From assembly GCA_937951675.1 (NCBI GenBank), contig CALFBI010000007.1:62001-126000 (forward strand): DNA of 64,000 nucleotides, given 5' to 3'. The DNA comes from an uncultured Verrucomicrobiales bacterium (lineage in GTDB: Bacteria > Verrucomicrobiota > Verrucomicrobiia > Verrucomicrobiales > Akkermansiaceae). Below the pieces are notes generated by a model. The model was given only the letters and a program-made list of their open reading frames with translations. It was not told the origin of the DNA and did no database searches. A program made the translations under genes and the position numbers. Of this stretch, positions 63,449 to 64,000 are shown piece after piece; position 1 is the stretch's first letter; every line of letters begins with the position of its first letter.

Positions 63449-64000
63449 CTATAAGAGGTCAATGAATTCTTGATGCCAGAGCTCTAAGACCACAAAGGCC
63501 ATCACCTGTTTCCCAGGAAGGAAAGAGGAGCTCTTTTCAGCCTGATCAAGGAGCTCTAAGATCGCACCCTGTTCGAAATATCCACGCTGCTCAAGACGAG
63601 AGAGCGAATCATGAATAAGGTCGCGGAACTCTCCCCTCTCCTCGAATGAAGGCGCTGGAAAGTAAAAAGGCTGTTTCGCTCGCTGAGTTAACCGCTTTGG
63701 CAACCGCTTCTCGGCGAGCTGACGCCAAATCCATTTATCTTCTTTCCCTCTCCACTTCCATTCATTGGGCAGAGAGAAACCAAACTCTATCACACGATGA
63801 TCCAAAAACGGGATTCGGTATTCTAACGAATGAGCCATCGCATTTTTCTCCTGCCGAATCATGGCCCAGTCCTGCATCCACTCACGAAAATGATAACGCA
63901 AATGATCATCTAACAAATCTCCTGAGTGCTGAAACTCGGGAGCTAAAATTTCACCTCCCGATCCAGGCCTCACTTTCCCAACCTCTGCCGCAGACATCAA
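63449..64000 (-). CDS. Asparagine synthase-like protein, 5' end cut by window edge
   Basis: The C-terminal part (about 183 residues visible, no start) of an AsnB-type amidotransferase. The segment MAHSLEYRIPFLDHRVIEFG and PNEWKWRGKEDKWIWRQLAE, then LPKRLTQRAKQPFYFPAP, match the synthetase domain end. These proteins amidate carboxyl groups in asparagine or in surface-sugar pathways. It is followed by the SAF and FAD oxidoreductase genes, which together suggest a polysaccharide cluster. Confidence 0.85.
   Translation of the reverse strand: MMSAAEVGKVRPGSGGEILAPEFQHSGDLLDDHLRYHFREWMQDWAMIRQEKNAMAHSLEYRIPFLDHRVIEFGFSLPNEWKWRGKEDKWIWRQLAEKRLPKRLTQRAKQPFYFPAPSFEERGEFRDLIHDSLSRLEQRGYFEQGAILELLDQAEKSSSFLPGKQVMAFVVLELWHQEFIDLL

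Overview
The window is a chromosomal stretch of a Gram-negative bacterium, most likely a member of the PVC superphylum and probably Verrucomicrobiota. That placement is an inference from gene content and style: few Shine-Dalgarno sequences, a nucleoredoxin-like protein with an SHD1-like N-terminus, a stand-alone OvoA C-terminal-type methyltransferase, a Cys version of a VPGUxxT-type thioredoxin, a tail-anchored pseudokinase and squalene-synthase-family genes. It is densely coded housekeeping sequence. I see no insertion sequence, prophage, CRISPR array, integrase, tRNA or rRNA. The only stretch over 300 bases without a protein gene (17708-18170) holds the RNase P RNA.

Layout. 1-6750: a truncated ATP-grasp-like gene, fxsA, an ABC-F ATPase and a tightly overlapped response regulator / histidine kinase / dinB operon. 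6755-12680: a Lon-N-domain protein, then nuoD-nuoE-nuoF behind an exact Rex-type operator and closed by a terminator, then UDP-galactopyranose mutase and a DUF2062 protein. 12677-18677: TPM protein, lspA, ileS, a periplasmic coiled-coil protein, rnpB and DUF456. 18835-25637: tail-anchored pseudokinase, galM, then a minus-strand run of small metabolic and unknown genes ending in a PfkB sugar kinase. 25757-31247: rph, lepA, lepB, a squalene/phytoene synthase lacking a normal start codon, and a glycine-zipper lipoprotein. 31345-37288: rsgA, an alpha-glucan phosphorylase-like protein without the PLP lysine, an M29-like metalloprotein paired with the OvoA-C-type methyltransferase, a bifunctional-nuclease-family protein and a gamma-carbonic anhydrase. 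37381-44271: YhaM-like OB/HD protein, DoxX, an ECF sigma factor with a coupled 83-aa protein, an MscS-like channel, folP, and aguB-aguA for putrescine synthesis from agmatine. 44537-52139: rpmB, dus, flavin reductase, alaS, TfoX-C, nucleoredoxin, and a YbjQ-YbjQ-M48 cluster. 52165-64000: SNF2 helicase, leuS, pabB, a membrane protein, a secreted peroxiredoxin-like protein, and the end of what looks like a surface-polysaccharide cluster (FAD oxidoreductase, SAF oxidoreductase, asparagine synthase).

Functional links. Three aminoacyl-tRNA synthetases (ileS, alaS, leuS), rpmB, lepA, rsgA, dus, rph and rnpB serve translation and RNA maturation. LspA and LepB are the two signal peptidases. PabB and FolP both belong to folate synthesis. 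The Rex-type operator points to NADH/NAD+ control of the complex I genes. Cell-envelope functions recur: galactofuranose supply (Glf), polyterpenes, lipoprotein processing and polysaccharide genes.

Most interesting points: the Rex operator on an isolated nuoDEF unit; the squalene-synthase gene with no AUG, GUG or UUG start; the phosphorylase-like enzyme with Thr in place of the PLP lysine; the pseudokinase with tandem Thr/Ser-containing 14-residue repeats and a C-terminal anchor; the M29-like/methyltransferase pair; and terminator hairpins sitting directly before the leuS and glf start codons.
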